Under the pieces are notes generated by a model. That model had not been told where the DNA came from. It worked only from the letters and a program-made list of their open reading frames with translations, and did no database searches. DNA of 64,000 bases from Perilla frutescens. Lineage: Eukaryota > Streptophyta > Magnoliopsida > Lamiales > Lamiaceae. Where the stretch lies: positions 8,765,001 to 8,829,000 of the forward strand of contig BRKX01000007.1 of assembly GCA_026008535.1 (NCBI GenBank). Direction: 5' to 3'. Positions within the stretch are counted from its first letter, which is position 1, and each line of letters starts with the position of its first letter. A program made the position numbers and the translations under genes. Below are positions 51,001-61,689 of this stretch, one piece after another.

Positions 51001-51540
51001 CTCTAGATATGTGGGATATGGTTTTTTTATATAGTGAATCACACTTTGTTTTTTTTTTAGGAATTTGGCATCCCATTTGTGCGGTTATCCATCATCTTTA
51101 GCTGCATTGGTCTAAACTCTTTTAAATTTATATTTTTATTGTATTTCAATATGAATTGAATCTAACACTTTTTTGTTACCGTGCGTAGGAGTATTGCGCA
51201 TCATAATCTGAAAATGATTATCATGAATGAATTTGGATCTCTAAAAAATTACAGCATAGATTTGATTCACGGCCAGTAGTTAATTGCTTTAAGTACAAAA
51301 ACTCTAGATATGTAGGATATGGTCCCTTAATGTAGTGAACCGCACTTTGGTTAATTTTTTTAGGAAGTTGTTCTCACTTGTGTGGTTATTCATCATCTTC
51401 AGTTGTATTGGTCTAAACTCTTTTAAATTTATACTTTTATTGTATTTTAATATGTATTATAACACCTTTTTTTTATTATCGTAAGAGTATTGCACATCAT
51501 GATTTAGAATGATCATCATGAATGAATTTGGATCACGGTT
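42045..51540. repeat. Tandem array of about 1,016-bp units with a four-unit higher-order repeat
   Basis: Using CGCATCATACTTTTACAT as anchor, units start at about 42165, 43183, 44200, 45214, 46232, 47245, 48262, 49280 and 50295, spaced 1,013-1,018 bp. Units 2-5 match units 6-9 at an offset of 4,062-4,066 bp better than neighbours match each other; units 2 and 6 share a private one-base deletion, and 4 and 8 share GTAATAAAGAC. The array is therefore a 4-mer higher-order repeat. Each unit itself contains two related blocks of about 300 bp (CGGATCTCCAAAAAATT ... GGCATCCCACTTG). After about 50430 only shortened units of about 300 bp follow, to about 51540. Confidence 0.9.
42110..42283 (+). pseudogene. 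Coding-like cassette of the array (57 codons in unit 1)
   Basis: In unit 1 an ATG opens a 57-residue frame ending in TGA, with YFYMVYQVVKTLLGVGSVDV near its middle and GDRLDKM at its end. The corresponding frame is open from the KVKVW-type start in units 1, 3, 4, 5, 7, 8 and 9. Units 2 and 6 share a one-base deletion near its start but keep the downstream frame. Units 2-9 lack the ATG in frame. Differences between copies mostly change the amino acid (V/I, G/D, R/H, F/Y), so there is little sign of purifying selection. I do not recognise the family. It looks like one exon of a dead gene amplified with the array. Confidence 0.35.
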
Positions 51541-52099
51541 GACAAAAATCCATTGTGCTTTAACGATAAGTGCTATTTCATATATGTTTCATTATGCTTC
51601 CAAGAATCTGAATAGGTAACTGGCTATTATTTGTTGTTTGCTGGCATGGTTTGGTGCTCGACCGGCTCGCCAACTGGTTGTTTGTTGTTGTAAGTTGTGA
51701 CTCTCGATGCGCTCAAGCCGTGGATGGGGTGATGTCTGCCATCTGCCGGCCACATGGAGTCCCCTTGGGGGTGCTGGTGCATGAAGCCCCGCTTGACGGA
51801 TGACTCTTTAATTTCTATCCTACCTCCCCCTACTAACTTCCCCTCAATTTCCCCTATGAGCTTCTTTTTTTCCTCATTTCTCAGCTCTTTTTTGCCTTTT
51901 TTGCATTGAGCTATTGGTGACTGACTTCGTACTTGACCATTTTCTTTTCCCCTTCATCATCCCAATCCAAAAATTCATCATTGTCCAATTTTGTAGGCTC
52001 AGGATTGGGTATTTATGTGGAGGCCCACTCGACGGATACCTCATCTTCAATTTTACCTTTGAGCTTCTTTTTCGCCTCGACCCTTTCCTCCCCCCTTCA
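51541..52099. other. Flank of the copia insertion, third copy of the dispersed block
   Basis: 51620-51850 resembles 39560-39790 and 41650-41890 (TGGTTTGGTGCTCGACCGGC, CACATGGAGTC, GTGCTGGTGCATG). A related, weaker copy follows at 52010-52090 (GGAGGCCCACTCGACGGA). The retrotransposon inserted at its right end; the interrupted sequence resumes at 61495. Confidence 0.5.
52095..52099. other. Target site duplication (left), CTTCA
   Basis: CTTCA at 52095-52099 equals CTTCA at 61490-61494, the 5-bp duplication expected of a copia integrase. Confidence 0.9.
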
Positions 52100-53522
52100 T
52101 GTTGGGGTTTTTTCGAATTGAACCACCGCAGGATCTAATTGGATGTTCATTAATCCTAATGTCATGTAGATCATAAATTCATGCATCTCATATGTTTTAA
52201 TTAACCGAGTTTAATTAACATGCAAATCCGGTTTAAACGATTCTACTAAAGCGGAAACATAGAATCAAAAAATGACTTACAAATCAAACGATGGGTGGAG
52301 GACAAGATTAAAGGTCTAATCTTGTTGTTGTATGTATGAAAATCGGCGCCCCACAGTGATATTCACTCCTTGATCTTCTGTTGTATTCACGGACTGAATC
52401 TAGTTTCAGGGTGGGCTGAAATCTACAAGATCGGTATGGAATCTAAGGAGATAAAGAGAACACAAGATGAGCTGATCTATTACTCCAAAATTTTGTCCCC
52501 CACCTCCCTATTTAAAGGGGAGGTGGTCGAAATTATCAAGCCCTAAACATACTGGGCTTGGGCCTCTATCTCTTTTTCCAACTCCAGTCCATTAAAGTCA
52601 TATTGGGCTACAACAGGGATCTAGAAGAATATTAAATTGGCCTGCTAATTTATTTAATTTCCAATATCCAATAAACTTAGGATATTATTATATAAATTAA
52701 GTATTATTTTTATTCCACTAAAGAAATAATACTGACCTACCAATTTAATACATATTTCTGAATATGCTTTCTCCTTTAGTCCAACCATTCCCCGTGTTTA
52801 AGATATAATGCCCATTAATTAATTATGTAAGCTTCTGACAGCTATAAAATTAATTAATATCTTATCCTTGAGTAGTACCACACAAGCTTTACTCATGCAC
52901 GGAATAAATTCCACCTGCAGGGTTTCAGCATGAACTTGCATTTCCTCAAGGGGACACCATCAACCTGGCGCACCAGGACATGGTGCCCCTACATATTGCA
53001 CGACCTATCATAAGTGTAAATGTCACAACCCAAGATATCGAGATTATTGATCCTATGAAAGGATCTCACCCTTTGATAAATCAAAGCTGCAATCACTACA
53101 CGTATATGTCCGCCAACATATAGGGGTTAAGAACCCGAACTCTGTGGATTCTTATTCTCTCATTTAAGGTCAGAATAGAGAATAGAATCCTAAGTAGATC
53201 CACCTCAATACACTTGCCCGTGTATTAGAATAATCAGTTAGTCAAGATAAACTAACTATCAGATTATTCTACGGCGTACCGATAGCAGGTTCAGTGCCAT
53301 CTAGACCGTGAGCCTTTTAATACATTACAAGGAACTGATGATATGATCTAACCGTGTGTTTACCCACACCATATCATCTACAATGTAAGTATAGTGAACA
53401 TGCATGTAAATATAACAATTTAAATGCAAACAGTGACTGCAATTGTATTCATTCTATATCATCATAAAACCATTATTAATAATGTATACAAAAGACAGGT
53501 CTTCTAGTATACAAAACCAACA
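52100..53522 (-). repeat. 3' LTR of the copia element
   Basis: A 1,423-bp repeat bounded by TGTTGG and CCAACA. On the minus strand a TTTAAATA TATA-like box lies at about 52516-52509, inside an inverted repeat CCACCTCCC / GGGAGGTGG (52500-52526). U3 would be about 1 kb and R-U5 about 0.4 kb. Confidence 0.95.
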
Positions 53523-53534
53523 ATCTCCCACTTA
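53523..53534 (-). other. Polypurine tract
   Basis: On the minus strand TAAGTGGGAGAT directly precedes the 3' LTR start TGTTGG, the usual second-strand primer of plant copia elements. Confidence 0.9.
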
Positions 53535-53597
53535 TACTTGAAGCATGTCTTTCAAATATAAAACAAACTGGCTAACTCTCCAACTCTAAATGAAATC

Positions 53598-55220
53598 TCA
53601 AACGGCAACCCTGGGTCTGCATCTCACTCCTATTTTCTCTACATGACCGTAGAAGGTCTTAGCTGGAAGGCTTTTCGTGAATGGATCAGCTAAATTGTCC
53701 TCCGATGCAATCTTGACCACTGCCACATCTCCTCTCTTAACGATTTCTCGTATAAGATGGTACTTTCTCTCTATGTGTTTATTTGCCTTATGGGCTCTGG
53801 GTTCTTTCGAATTTGCCACTGCACCCGAGTTATCACAATATACCGTGATACTCTTAGGCAAATCAGGAACCACGCTCAAGTCCAACAAGAAGCTCTTGAG
53901 CCAGACGGCCTCTTTTGCAGCCTCAGAGGCAGCTACATATTCAGCCTCCATGGTGGAATCCGCAATGCATTTCTGCTTTATGCTCCTCCATGCAATGGCT
54001 CCGCCTTCCAAGGTAAACACATAGCCTGAGGTAGATTTACTCTGATCTTTATCGGATTGAAAATCTGAGTCCTTGTAACCCAAAGGCACTAGACTATCAG
54101 AGCGGTATACCAGCATATAATCTCGAGTCCTTTTCAGGTACTTGAGTATATTCTTAACCGCAGTCCAATGACCTTGTCCAGGGTTAGACTGATATCTGCT
54201 TACCATGCTGACTGCATAGCATATATCAGGTCTAGTGCATAGCATAGCATACATAAGACTTCCCACAGCCGAAGCATATGGAACGCCCTTCATCTCATCT
54301 ATCTCAGCCTGTGTGTGGGGACACATATCCTTGGATAGATGAATTCCATGCCTGAAAGGTATAAAACCTTTCTTGGAATCCTGCATGATAAACCTAGCTA
54401 GCACTGTGTCGATATATGTCGCCTGGGATAAGCACAACATCCTTTTCTGGCGATCTCGAATTATCTTGATGCCAAGGACGTGTCCGGCTTCTCCTAGATC
54501 TTTCATATCGAACTGTTTGGACAACCACACCCTTATGTTAGATAATACTTTCTTACTGTTTCCAATAAGTAAGATATCATCAACATATAGCACGAGGAAA
54601 GCCACCACGTTTCCATCACTCTTCTTGTACACACAGCTCTCATCCGGACATTGCACGAATCCATATGACTGGATAACCTCGTCAAACCGGATGTTCCAAG
54701 ACCTTGACGCCTGCTTAAGTCCATAAATGGATCTCTTAAGCTTGCACACTAAGTGCTCTTGGCCTTTAACAATGAAACCCTCTGGTTGCTTCATGTGGAT
54801 GTTTTCCTCAAGACTTCCATTCAGGAAAGCTGTCTTGACATCCATCTGCCAAATCTCATAATCCAAATGAGCGGCAATAGACAAGAGAATCCGGATTGAC
54901 TTAAGCATGGCTACCGGTGAAAAGGTTTCCTCATAATCGATCCCTTCTTTCTGAGTGTACCCTTTCGCCACCAATCTTGCCTTGAAGGTTTCAACCTTCC
55001 CGTCAGCTTCTCTCTTGCGTTTGTAAACCCACTTACACCCAATGGGTTTTACCCCATCTTGTGGTTCTACAAGCTCCCAGACTTGATTGTGATCCATAGA
55101 TCCAACCTCAGACTCCATTGCAATTTTCCAAGAATCTGCATCTTTGTCTTGGATCGCTTCGTCGTAGGTCCTGGGATCCAATTCATTTAGTCCTTCAGGG
55201 AAATTCGAAGATTCACCCAA
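53598..55220 (-). CDS. Copia pol, C-terminal part: reverse transcriptase and RNase H
   Basis: 540-codon frame, no ATG (TTG at its left edge), so it is the downstream part of the polyprotein and not an independent gene. The reverse transcriptase begins near residue 45; KWVYKRK at 63-69 and QMDVKTAFLNG (about 125-135) hold the first catalytic Asp, and YVDD at 212-215 holds the catalytic pair. RNase H lies at about 395-520 with DSTMEAEYVAAS and the YCDN segment. All visible catalytic residues are present. The frame starts after an interruption at about 55340-55290, so it could not be translated in line with gag in this copy. Confidence 0.95.
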   Translation of the reverse strand: MGESSNFPEGLNELDPRTYDEAIQDKDADSWKIAMESEVGSMDHNQVWELVEPQDGVKPIGCKWVYKRKREADGKVETFKARLVAKGYTQKEGIDYEETFSPVAMLKSIRILLSIAAHLDYEIWQMDVKTAFLNGSLEENIHMKQPEGFIVKGQEHLVCKLKRSIYGLKQASRSWNIRFDEVIQSYGFVQCPDESCVYKKSDGNVVAFLVLYVDDILLIGNSKKVLSNIRVWLSKQFDMKDLGEAGHVLGIKIIRDRQKRMLCLSQATYIDTVLARFIMQDSKKGFIPFRHGIHLSKDMCPHTQAEIDEMKGVPYASAVGSLMYAMLCTRPDICYAVSMVSRYQSNPGQGHWTAVKNILKYLKRTRDYMLVYRSDSLVPLGYKDSDFQSDKDQSKSTSGYVFTLEGGAIAWRSIKQKCIADSTMEAEYVAASEAAKEAVWLKSFLLDLSVVPDLPKSITVYCDNSGAVANSKEPRAHKANKHIERKYHLIREIVKRGDVAVVKIASEDNLADPFTKSLPAKTFYGHVEKIGVRCRPRVAV

Positions 55221-55333
55221 ACCAATGAATCTGTCAGGTTGGCGTATAACCCTCCCACTGTGACGAGGCAGTTCTTGTACTTCTGTGACACGTTATGCAG
55301 TAAATTATGGTTCCTCTTCTTGTACTGTTGGTG
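55221..55333 (-). other. Break in the copia polyprotein
   Basis: The upstream frame ends in TGA at 55336-55334. The frame that leads into reverse transcriptase is offset by one or two bases and carries two further TAA stops within about 45 bases. So at least one frameshift and two nonsense changes separate integrase from reverse transcriptase. Confidence 0.8.
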
Positions 55334-57550
55334 TCAGATTCGAATTTTCCCTCGAAGTTCCTCGAGTACTATCTCACTTCTTGGCTTGTGATTTATTACA
55401 TAGTCTTCCTCTAAGAATCGAGCATTGGTACTCACAATGATCTTCTGATCCTTAGGACTATAAAATAAACCACCTTTCGTTCCTTTGGGATATCCAACAA
55501 ACAGTCTAACATCCGTACGTGGTGCCAGCTTATCAGCTTCCTTATCCAGCACATGTGCTGGACTACCCCAAATCCGAAAATATCCAAGACTGGGCTTTCG
55601 TCCAGTCCAAAGTTCTGTGGGCGTAGATGGGACTGATTTTGATGGAACCACATTTAGAATATAGGCTGCCGTTTCCAGGGCATATCCCCAGAACGAAATA
55701 GGCAGATCTGAATAGCTCATCATCGATCTAACCATCTCTAACAATGTTCTGTTCCTTCTCTCCGCCACGCCGTTCTGCTGTGGTGTTCCCGGCGCAGTCA
55801 ACTGGGATGTAATCCCATTCTCTGCTAAGTAGTCCCTAAATTCATTCGAGAGGTACTCACCACCACGATCAGACCGTAGTGATTTGATACTTTTACCTGT
55901 ACGTTTTTCCACTTCCGCTCTGAATTCTTTGAAAGTCTCAAAGGATTCTGACTTGTGGCGTAACAGGTATATGTATCCATACCTTGAGTAATCATCAATG
56001 AACTTGATGAAATACTCATATCCTCCTCGAGCCTGAACTGACATAGGGCCACATAAGTCAGAGTGAATCAAATCTAGTACCTCTTCAGATTTATTCCCTT
56101 TATCCTTAAAGGGTCGCTTGGTCATTTTACCTTCCAAACAGGATTCACACAAAGGGAACGATTCTAGGACCAATGAAGACAAGGGCCCATCGTTTACTAG
56201 TCTTTGTATCCGTTTAAGGTTAATATGGCCGAGCCTAAGATGCCAAAGATAGGTTTGATTCATTTCCGAAGGTTCTTTTCGTTTGTTAGGGTTTATGACC
56301 GATGTATTCAGTAAATGCATTTGCGTAGTGTTTTGCATAGGATTAAGTAAATAAAGATGTCCATCCAATGTGCCAGAACAGATAAAACGTTTATCACTAA
56401 AGATAACAACCTTGTTATCAAAAGAAACAGAATATCCATCCATAAAAAGTTTAGAAGCTAAAATCAAGTTTCGCCTAAAACCAGGCACATAAAGACAATC
56501 CTTTAAAACTAAAATCCTATCACTACTAAAAGATAAGGTTAGGTCTCCCACTGCAACTGCCGCCACTTTTGTAGCATTGCCCATGTAGACTGAAATCTCT
56601 CCATCACTCAGCTGTCTTTTTGCCAAGAACCCCTGTAAAGACATGCAAACATGATCAGTAGCTCCAGTATCTACTACCCATGACTGAGTAGAACAAGTAG
56701 CTAAACATGTTTCAACGACGAGAGATTGAGACGTACCCTTCTTCTTTTTCTTGTTAGGACAATCCGCCTTCCAGTGACCTGGTTGGCCGCACTTGAAACA
56801 CTTTGTCTTTGACTTAAATTCCTCGGGAGGAATCTTAGTCTTGGACTTCTTCACCTTTGGCGCCCCCTCAGCAGCTTTCTTGGGTGCGTTCTTCTTCTTC
56901 CTTTTAGTACCGGAAGAAGACGCCCTATTTTCAGCTAGGTGTGCCTCCGAATTTCCTTTTTGAAGTAACTCAGCCGCCTGAAGATCCATGAGCAGTTCAG
57001 TCAGGCTGACATCCCTTTTAATCATGTTAAAGTTCAGCCTGAACTGCTCAAACCTCGAGGACAGGCTATGAAGAACAATGTCGATTTGAGAATCGCCATC
57101 CAGCTCTCCACCCAAGGTCTCGATCTCAGCCAGATACCCCATCATCGTGAGAACGTGATCCCTAACAGGTGTGGAGTCAGACATTCTCGCATCCATTAGC
57201 TTCTTCATCGCCAAATGGCGTGCCGAGCGATTCTGATGACCGAAGAGCTGCCTAAGGTTGTACATGATATCATAAGCAGTTTTCATAGGTTCATGCTGAT
57301 GTTGCAACACATTCGACATAGATGCCAGAATGTAACAGCGCGCTATCTCATTAGACCTAACCCACTTATCATATGCAACCTTTTGGGCTTCGTCAGAACC
57401 CTCATCTGGCTTCTGAGGGCATACCTCTTCAAGTACAAATTTGTGTCCTTCCGCAGTGAGAACAAGATTAAGGCTTCGAATCCAATCATTGTAATTTTCA
57501 CCGATTAACTTGTTTTCTTTGAGAATAGTGGACAGGTTAGAGAGTGCCAT
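55334..57550 (-). CDS. Copia gag, protease and integrase
   Basis: The frame opens upstream at 57580, but the family start is the second ATG at 57550 (MALSNLSTILKENKL), so I use that. Counting from 57580: Gag (UBN2/copia type) to about residue 250; a CCHC zinc knuckle CFKCGQPGHWKADC at 261-274; an aspartic protease with DTGA at 304-307; a pre-integrase zinc domain with HLRLGH and CESC at about 445-480; and an integrase core with the first Asp in HSDLCGP, then FIDDYSRY, and the catalytic Glu in QQNGVAERRNR at about 605. A normal copia polyprotein would continue into reverse transcriptase; here it stops at a TGA. Gag and integrase look intact. Confidence 0.95.
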   Translation of the reverse strand: MALSNLSTILKENKLIGENYNDWIRSLNLVLTAEGHKFVLEEVCPQKPDEGSDEAQKVAYDKWVRSNEIARCYILASMSNVLQHQHEPMKTAYDIMYNLRQLFGHQNRSARHLAMKKLMDARMSDSTPVRDHVLTMMGYLAEIETLGGELDGDSQIDIVLHSLSSRFEQFRLNFNMIKRDVSLTELLMDLQAAELLQKGNSEAHLAENRASSSGTKRKKKNAPKKAAEGAPKVKKSKTKIPPEEFKSKTKCFKCGQPGHWKADCPNKKKKKGTSQSLVVETCLATCSTQSWVVDTGATDHVCMSLQGFLAKRQLSDGEISVYMGNATKVAAVAVGDLTLSFSSDRILVLKDCLYVPGFRRNLILASKLFMDGYSVSFDNKVVIFSDKRFICSGTLDGHLYLLNPMQNTTQMHLLNTSVINPNKRKEPSEMNQTYLWHLRLGHINLKRIQRLVNDGPLSSLVLESFPLCESCLEGKMTKRPFKDKGNKSEEVLDLIHSDLCGPMSVQARGGYEYFIKFIDDYSRYGYIYLLRHKSESFETFKEFRAEVEKRTGKSIKSLRSDRGGEYLSNEFRDYLAENGITSQLTAPGTPQQNGVAERRNRTLLEMVRSMMSYSDLPISFWGYALETAAYILNVVPSKSVPSTPTELWTGRKPSLGYFRIWGSPAHVLDKEADKLAPRTDVRLFVGYPKGTKGGLFYSPKDQKIIVSTNARFLEEDYVINHKPRSEIVLEELRGKIRI

Positions 57551-57580
57551 GATGATATAGAATAACTGAAAAGTAAACAT

Positions 57581-60054
57581 GCAGTACAGTCACAAACTTT
57601 AGGATACTCATATATAATCGTATACCTCAAAAAATTATATGTAATCCACCGACATTTAAAAAATGTTTCTCATAAGCCACGTTAGTGTGGACGTTTATAA
57701 AATTCATCTTTAAACAGGTAAAACCACCTTTAATTTACCTAAATTAATAGTCGGAAATAACCACGGTCGTGTAACCTTCAAATTAATAAGCCACGTTAGT
57801 GTGGACGTTTATTAATAAATTACACCTAAGTGTGAACACCATCATCTTAGCACCAAGTCCACTATTTCGAACTCCCTGCTCCAGTTGGAGGAGTCAGTTT
57901 GTTCTAGTAGTGTTCTACAGCTATCTTGATAAAGAAGTTTAATTTCTAGAGATAACAACGATATGACACATCCGTTATGGAGGAAGACCTATTGTCAACT
58001 CGCATGTCAATCACATCTCAATTAAACCAGATTAATGGAGACCGTTTGAGATTTCTACATACTTTGGTATGAATCTCTCCCACTTAGTTATTTAAGATTG
58101 AGGTTTCATTTTATCCCATTGTAAAACATGCAAACATCACATAAAATGATAAAACACCATTGCATGCTTCAAACAACATAATAAGCAATAATAATAAAAA
58201 CCAACTATCATGGCTTATATCTCATGTTGCTGAATGAGATAAAACTGGAAAGTCAGCTCTGGAACCTCGGGCATGGCCGCCGCCCTCATCACTGCGCCTC
58301 GCCGAAAATCCTAGCTCCAATTAGGATTTCGGGACGTGAATCAGTGATACTTCTTTTCTTGAGCTGTACTACTCTCCTTCTTTGAGTTGATCTTCAAACT
58401 TTATTCAATATAGAATATCTATTCCTTAAAGGAAAAAACTAATATATCTAGAATAAAATTACAACTCAATGACTTGGTCTAACAGTTTTATTTCTATTAC
58501 ATTAAAACAACATAAAATAAAACCTAGACCTAATCCATGGATTTTCTCATGGATTAAAAACACGTAGCCAAATCGGCATACGGTCCATCATACATCCAAC
58601 ATAAATTAAAACATACATCACATAATTAAGGAGCCATGATAGTCAGTGACCCTACAAACAAGTCAGTCTACAAAACCAACAATCACAATTACATGATTAG
58701 CATAAAATAACATATGATATCCACACATGACATGATTTTCGAAAATATCCAATTAATAAAATTAATAATTTTCGAAAAAAAAAAAATTAAATAATATTCA
58801 AATTTTCCAATTAATAAAATTAATTAATTCGATATTATCCACAAGATAAAAATTGGAAATTAAAATAATTATCCACCAATTTTAAACTTGTTAAATTTCG
58901 AAAATATCTCTTAAATAAATCTGAAAATTATTAATAATTATCCACCAAATTTATTTAATATTTTCAAGTTACCCTAATTAAATAATAATTGGATATATTG
59001 ATATAAATCAAAAATCTAATCCAAATATTATCCATAAGAATCTAAATCTTCAAGGATAAGGTTTGGAGATTTGATTCCAATCCAAAATCTTACAAAACTT
59101 ATCCAAATTTAAAATCTTATCACAATTGGATTTTGATAATTATTTGTATATATCCAAAATCACCTTATCCAATATTTAATCAATAAATTTCGAATATTAC
59201 CAAATAATAAATTTGGAAATTTGATCCACTTCAAATTCTTCCAAATTTAATATTCTATTTTCAAATCTATCTAGATTAAAATTAGGTAAACTAGGATATA
59301 CATCAAATAACATCAAATCTTAATCCAATCTTCAAATTTTCGACCAACCTTAATAATTAAATCTGGAAATTTGATTTTCTATCAAAATCTTCTCCAAATT
59401 AAATTATTAAAATCGAAAATTACCACATTTATCACATTTGGAAATTTTGACATTAATTAAAAAACTATTCCAAATAAAATATGCCATAGATTTCGAAAAT
59501 GCTAAGAAAAATAAATCTGGAAATTTGATCCACTTCAAATTCTTCCAAATTTAATATTCTATTTTCAAATCTATGTAGATTAGAAATAGGTAACTTAAGA
59601 TATACATCAAAGATTACCTAATCTTTTTCTAATCACCAAATTTTCGAACCCTATCCTAATTGAATCTGGAAATTTTGATGTTGATCAAAAATCTATCCAA
59701 AATCAATAATAGTGGCCGAAAATTGAAGACAAAAATTAGGGATTTTTTAAACACCAAAGTTTCGAAAACTTTGGTACCATAATTTTCGAACACTATCAAA
59801 TTAAATCTGAAAATTTTGATATCATCAAAAAAAAAACCTATTCCAAATCTAATTTTGATAGAACCGAAAATTACACAAATCCTCAAAACTAAAATTTTCG
59901 ATCAAGATCAAAAATTCATCCAAGTTTTGAACACAACCAATTCGAATATATGAACATATAAATCTGAAAATTTAAGCAACTTAAATATTTCATCAAATTT
60001 AAACATATTTTTCGAATTAATCCTAGGATTAAATCTAGAACAGTGCCAAAACCC
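57581..60054 (-). other. Long untranslated leader of the copia element
   Basis: About 2.5 kb between the primer site and gag, unusually long. It has two copies of ATAAGCCACGTTAGTGTGG (57673 and 57788) and AT-rich direct repeats containing AATTTGATCCACTTCAAATT (59218 and 59523). I see no coding frame of its own. Confidence 0.8.
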
Positions 60055-60066
60055 GCTCTGATACCA
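60055..60066 (-). other. Primer-binding site (initiator Met tRNA)
   Basis: On the minus strand TGGTATCAGAGC, two bases after the 5' LTR end, is complementary to the 3' end of plant initiator-Met tRNA. Confidence 0.95.
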
Positions 60067-60068
60067 GT

Positions 60069-61489
60069 TGTTGGGGTTTTTTCGAATTGAACCACCGCAG
60101 GATCTAATTGGATGTTCATTAATCCTAATGTCATGTAGATCATAAATTCATGCATCTCATATGTTTTAATTAACCGAGTTTAATTAACATGCAAATTCGG
60201 TTTAAACGATTCTACTAAAGCGGAAACATAGAATCAAAAAATGACTTACAAATCAAACGATGGGTGGAGGACAAGATTAAAGGTCTAATCTTGTTGTTGT
60301 ATGTATGAAAATCGGCGCCCCACAGTGATATTCACTCCTTGATCTTCTGTTGTATTCCCGGACTGAATCTAGTTTCAGGGTGGGCTGAAATCTACTAGAT
60401 CGGTATGGAATCTGTGGAGATAAAGAGAACACAAGAGGAGCTGATCTATTACTCCAAAATTTCGTCCCCCACCTCCCTATTTAAAGGGGAGGTGGTCGAA
60501 ATTATCAAGCCCTAAACATACTAGGCTTGGGCCTCTATCTCTTTTTCCAACTCCAGTCCATTAAAGTCATATTGGGCTACAACAGGGATCTAGAAGAATA
60601 TTAAATTGGCCTGCTAATTTATTTAATTTCCAATATCCAATAAACTTAGGATATTATTAAATAAATTAATTATTATTTTTATTCCACTAAAGAAATAATA
60701 CTGACCTACCAATTTAATACATATTTCTGAATATGCTTTCTTCTTTAGTCCAGCCATTCCCCGTGTTTAAGATATAATGCCCATTAATTAATTATGTAAG
60801 CTTCTGACAGCTATAATTAATTAATATCTTATCCTTGAGTAGTACCACACAAGCTTTACTTATGCACGGAATAAATTCCACCTGCAGGGTTTCAGCATGA
60901 ACTTGCATTTCCTCAAGGGGACACCATCAACCTGGCGCACTAGGACACGGTGCCCCTACATATTGCACGACCCATCATAAGTGTAAATGTCACAACCCAA
61001 GATATCGAGATTATTGATCCTATGAAAGGATCTCACCCTTTGATAAATCAAAGCTGCAATCACTACACGTATATGTCCGCCAACATATAGGGGTTAAGAA
61101 CCCGAACTCTGTGGATTCTTATTCTCTCATTTAAGGTCAGAATAGAGAATAGAATCCTAAGTAGATCCACCTCAATACACTTGCCCGTGTATTAGAATAA
61201 TCAGTTAGTCAAGATAAACTAACTATCAGATTATTCTACGGCGTACCGATAGCAGGTTCAGTGCCATCTAGACCGTGAGCCTTTTAATACATTACAAGGA
61301 ACTGATGATATGATCTAACCGTGTGTTTACCCACACCATATCATCTACAATGTAAGTATAGTGAACATGCATGCAAATATAACAATTTAAATGCAAATAG
61401 TGACTGCAATTGTTTTCATTCTATATCATCATAAAACCATTATTAATAATGTATACAAAAGACAGGTCTTCTAGTATACAAAACCAACA
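60069..61489 (-). repeat. 5' LTR of the copia element
   Basis: A 1,421-bp copy of the 3' LTR. It shows the same TG...CA ends and the same palindromic TATA region at about 60470-60496; differences include a 2-bp deletion in the CTATAATTAATTAAT word. Confidence 0.95.
60479..60486 (-). promoter_or_regulatory. LTR TATA-like box
   Basis: TTTAAATA on the minus strand, enclosed by a GGGAGGTGG/CCACCTCCC inverted repeat. Position is consistent with the retrotransposon core promoter; transcription would run to the left. Confidence 0.45.
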
Positions 61490-61689
61490 CTTCACCCTCA
61501 GCATTGTTCCCTTCCATGTGCTAAGATTGGGTGGCTTATCCTTCACTTCATCATGAGGCCGGACTAAGAGATTGGTCGATACAAACTATTGAAGTAACTT
61601 AGAAGTATATAAAAAAACCATTTCATTTTTTTTTGTCTTTTCAACCTCAAAAATTGCTTATTAAAACTTTATAATCAAGATGTTCCATA

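Larger units (their letters stand above)
52100..61489 (-). mobile_element. Ty1/copia LTR retrotransposon, near-complete, young, pol interrupted
   Basis: Minus-strand element of 9,390 bp: 5' LTR at 61489-60069, primer-binding site, a leader of about 2.5 kb, gag-protease-integrase frame (57550-55334), reverse transcriptase-RNase H frame (55220-53598), polypurine tract, and 3' LTR at 53522-52100. Integrase upstream of reverse transcriptase is the copia order. Target duplication CTTCA is intact. The LTRs differ at about 19 bases plus one 2-bp gap by my visual comparison (about 1.4%), so insertion is recent. Coding continuity is lost between the two frames, so this copy is not autonomous as it stands. 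Confidence 0.95.

Noticed and set aside
42045..51540. Regular repeats considered as a CRISPR array
   Set aside because: The repeated unit is about 1 kb with no short repeat/unique spacer pattern, in a plant nuclear sequence.
53677..54024. Plus-strand frames of 90-117 codons over the retrotransposon pol
   Set aside because: Antisense shadows of the reverse transcriptase/RNase H coding region.
53598..55220. Reverse transcriptase frame as a separate gene
   Set aside because: It lacks an ATG and is the continuation of the copia polyprotein after a frame break.
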